From CAVUWL01 sp963787415 (GTDB lineage Bacteria; Actinomycetota; Thermoleophilia; Solirubrobacterales; 70-9), in assembly GCA_963787415.1 (NCBI GenBank), contig CAWBCO010000007.1, positions 248,001 to 312,000 of the forward strand: a DNA stretch of 64,000 bases, written 5' to 3'. Below, piece by piece: positions 62,965 to 64,000 of the stretch (positions are counted from its first letter, which is position 1; each line of letters opens with the position of its first letter). The notes under the pieces were generated by a model, which did no database searches, was not told the DNA's origin, and worked only from the letters and a program-made list of their open reading frames with translations. The translations under genes were made by a program, and so were the position numbers.

Positions 62965-64000
62965 CTATGTGGTCAGCGGCGCGGTCGCTTTGCTTTTTGG
63001 ATCGATCAGGATCTTGGCGTGGAGGTCGGGGCTGCCGAGCGCCGTGAAGGCCGCGGCAACGCCATCGAGGCCCACCATCCCGGTGATCAGCGGGCTGGGA
63101 TCGATCTCCCCCTCGGCAAGCATCTGAAGGGTGTCGCGGAACTCAAGCGGGGTGTAGCCGACCACGAAGCGCAGGTCGATCTCCTTGTTAATGGCCATCG
63201 CTGGGGTGATTTGATCGCTACCGACGCAGACGCCGACCACGACGATGCGGGAAAAGAGCGGCGCGCCGTCGATCAGGTCCTCGATCACCCCCGGCATCCC
63301 CACACACTCAAAGATCACCGGGTGCTTTGGGGCGGCACCGAGTGCCTCGGCGAGGCGCCAGGCATGCCACCAGCCAAACGGCAGGCGGCCCAGTTTCTCG
63401 CGGGTGCCGAGCGCCAGCTCCAGGGCGGCCGGAATATCCTCAACGTGTCCACGGCGCCGCGCAGCAGTCACCGGCGACTCCTGGTCAGGATCGATGGCAA
63501 TGTCGGCGCCGCAGGCGGTGGCCAGGGCTCGCCGCGCCGGGGAGTAGTCGCTGGCCACCACCGTGCGCACACCCTTGGCCTTGAGGGCGAGGATGACCCC
63601 GAGCCCGATCGGTCCGCAGCCGATCACGATTGCCACCGTGCGTTTACTCACCGCGCCTCGACGCACGGCGTGCCAGGCAACCGCCAGCGGCTCGGTGAGC
63701 GCGGCGAGGTCAGAACCGAGGCCGTTGGGGACCTCCATCATCATCGACTCCTGCACGAGCGTCTGCTCGGCGTAGGCGCCAGGAGCATGGACCGAAAGAC
63801 CGATCGTGTCCACTCCCTGGGAGAAGCGCAGTAGCGGTAGGGCGACAACGCGGGTCCCTGTAGGCGAAGTCTTGCGGCATTTGGGACCGTACTCGGCGAT
63901 TTCGCCGCAAAACTCGTGGCCGAAGACGATCTCCTGCTCGGAACGAGCGAACCGTTCATAGCCCGCGCGGGCTGCCAGGTCGGCCCAAGCGTCACAACCG
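62965..64000 (-). CDS. Zinc-type medium-chain alcohol dehydrogenase (5' end outside window)
   Basis: 344 codons are visible, open to the right edge with no start yet, so the N-terminus (about 35-50 residues) is missing. The visible part has EIVFGHEFCGEIAEYGPKCR (GHE with catalytic zinc ligands), NGLGSDLAALTEPLAVAWHA, the Rossmann loop IVIGCGPIGLGVILALKAKG, YSPARRALATACGADIAIDP and the end SPDLHAKILIDPKSK. It would oxidise an alcohol or polyol with NAD(P)+; the substrate is open. No neighbour in view. Confidence 0.92.
   Translation of the reverse strand, partial: GCDAWADLAARAGYERFARSEQEIVFGHEFCGEIAEYGPKCRKTSPTGTRVVALPLLRFSQGVDTIGLSVHAPGAYAEQTLVQESMMMEVPNGLGSDLAALTEPLAVAWHAVRRGAVSKRTVAIVIGCGPIGLGVILALKAKGVRTVVASDYSPARRALATACGADIAIDPDQESPVTAARRRGHVEDIPAALELALGTREKLGRLPFGWWHAWRLAEALGAAPKHPVIFECVGMPGVIEDLIDGAPLFSRIVVVGVCVGSDQITPAMAINKEIDLRFVVGYTPLEFRDTLQMLAEGEIDPSPLITGMVGLDGVAAAFTALGSPDLHAKILIDPKSKATAPLTT

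Noticed and set aside
1..64000. Search for tRNA, rRNA and CRISPR arrays
   Set aside because: No tRNA-like T-loop with matching acceptor stem, no rRNA conserved segments and no regularly spaced repeats were seen by eye. A covariance search would be decisive.

Overview
The window reads as a high-GC actinobacterial chromosome, most likely class Thermoleophilia (Solirubrobacterales or a relative). This rests on gene content, not on a search. The clues are tandem giant exoproteins built from NHL, fibronectin-III-like and TolB/PD40-like modules, a FecR-like protein followed by a CHASE2 adenylyl cyclase, a very large number of TetR regulators, a DtxR/IdeR-type iron box, and GTG/TTG starts. I saw no rRNA, tRNA or CRISPR array.

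Layout. 1-10.7 kb (minus strand): four consecutive genes for giant secreted proteins; the last two are frameshifted. 11.1-14.2 kb: a minus-strand array of five TetR genes, two of them decayed. 14.5-19.0 kb: FecR-like protein plus CHASE2 adenylyl cyclase, converging on a PAS-GGDEF diguanylate cyclase. 19.4-25.3 kb: lipoprotein, broken DUF4383-like gene, DsbA-like protein with divergent TetR, a family 2 glycosyltransferase and an LtrA-like membrane protein. 26-34 kb: three regulator/effector units, each with a readable operator: TetR with two alpha/beta hydrolases; TetR-hydrolase-isochorismatase-methyltransferase with stop/start overlaps; TetR with a small membrane protein. 34.1-35.6 kb: an IS110-family (IS1111-like) element with a frameshifted transposase and a structured 3' noncoding flank. 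35.7-42.5 kb: small single genes (DUF1059, VOC/MarR pair, reductases, GNAT, SRPBCC, SnoaL-like, DUF1330) and loose intergenic DNA with relics. 42.5-50 kb: TetR with a secreted protein, divergent amidase, TauE/SafE and hydrolase, an iron-box-controlled FTR1 permease, and PadR.

50-63 kb is the most unusual part. It holds members of two secreted protein families without a recognised name, of about 265 aa (four copies in the window, two of them broken) and about 160-175 aa (two copies). They sit around an MMPL/RND exporter, a TetR-like protein without its DNA-binding domain, and a protein made of two fused TetR units. The order 265-aa protein, MMPL, 170-aa protein on one strand, divergent from the double TetR, suggests a regulated cell-envelope export unit that has been partly duplicated and partly lost. 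The window ends inside a zinc-type alcohol dehydrogenase.

Frameshifts are frequent: eight loci have clear reading-frame breaks, often at short homopolymers, and one methyltransferase has lost its catalytic core in frame. Whether these are real pseudogenes or assembly indels cannot be decided from the sequence alone.
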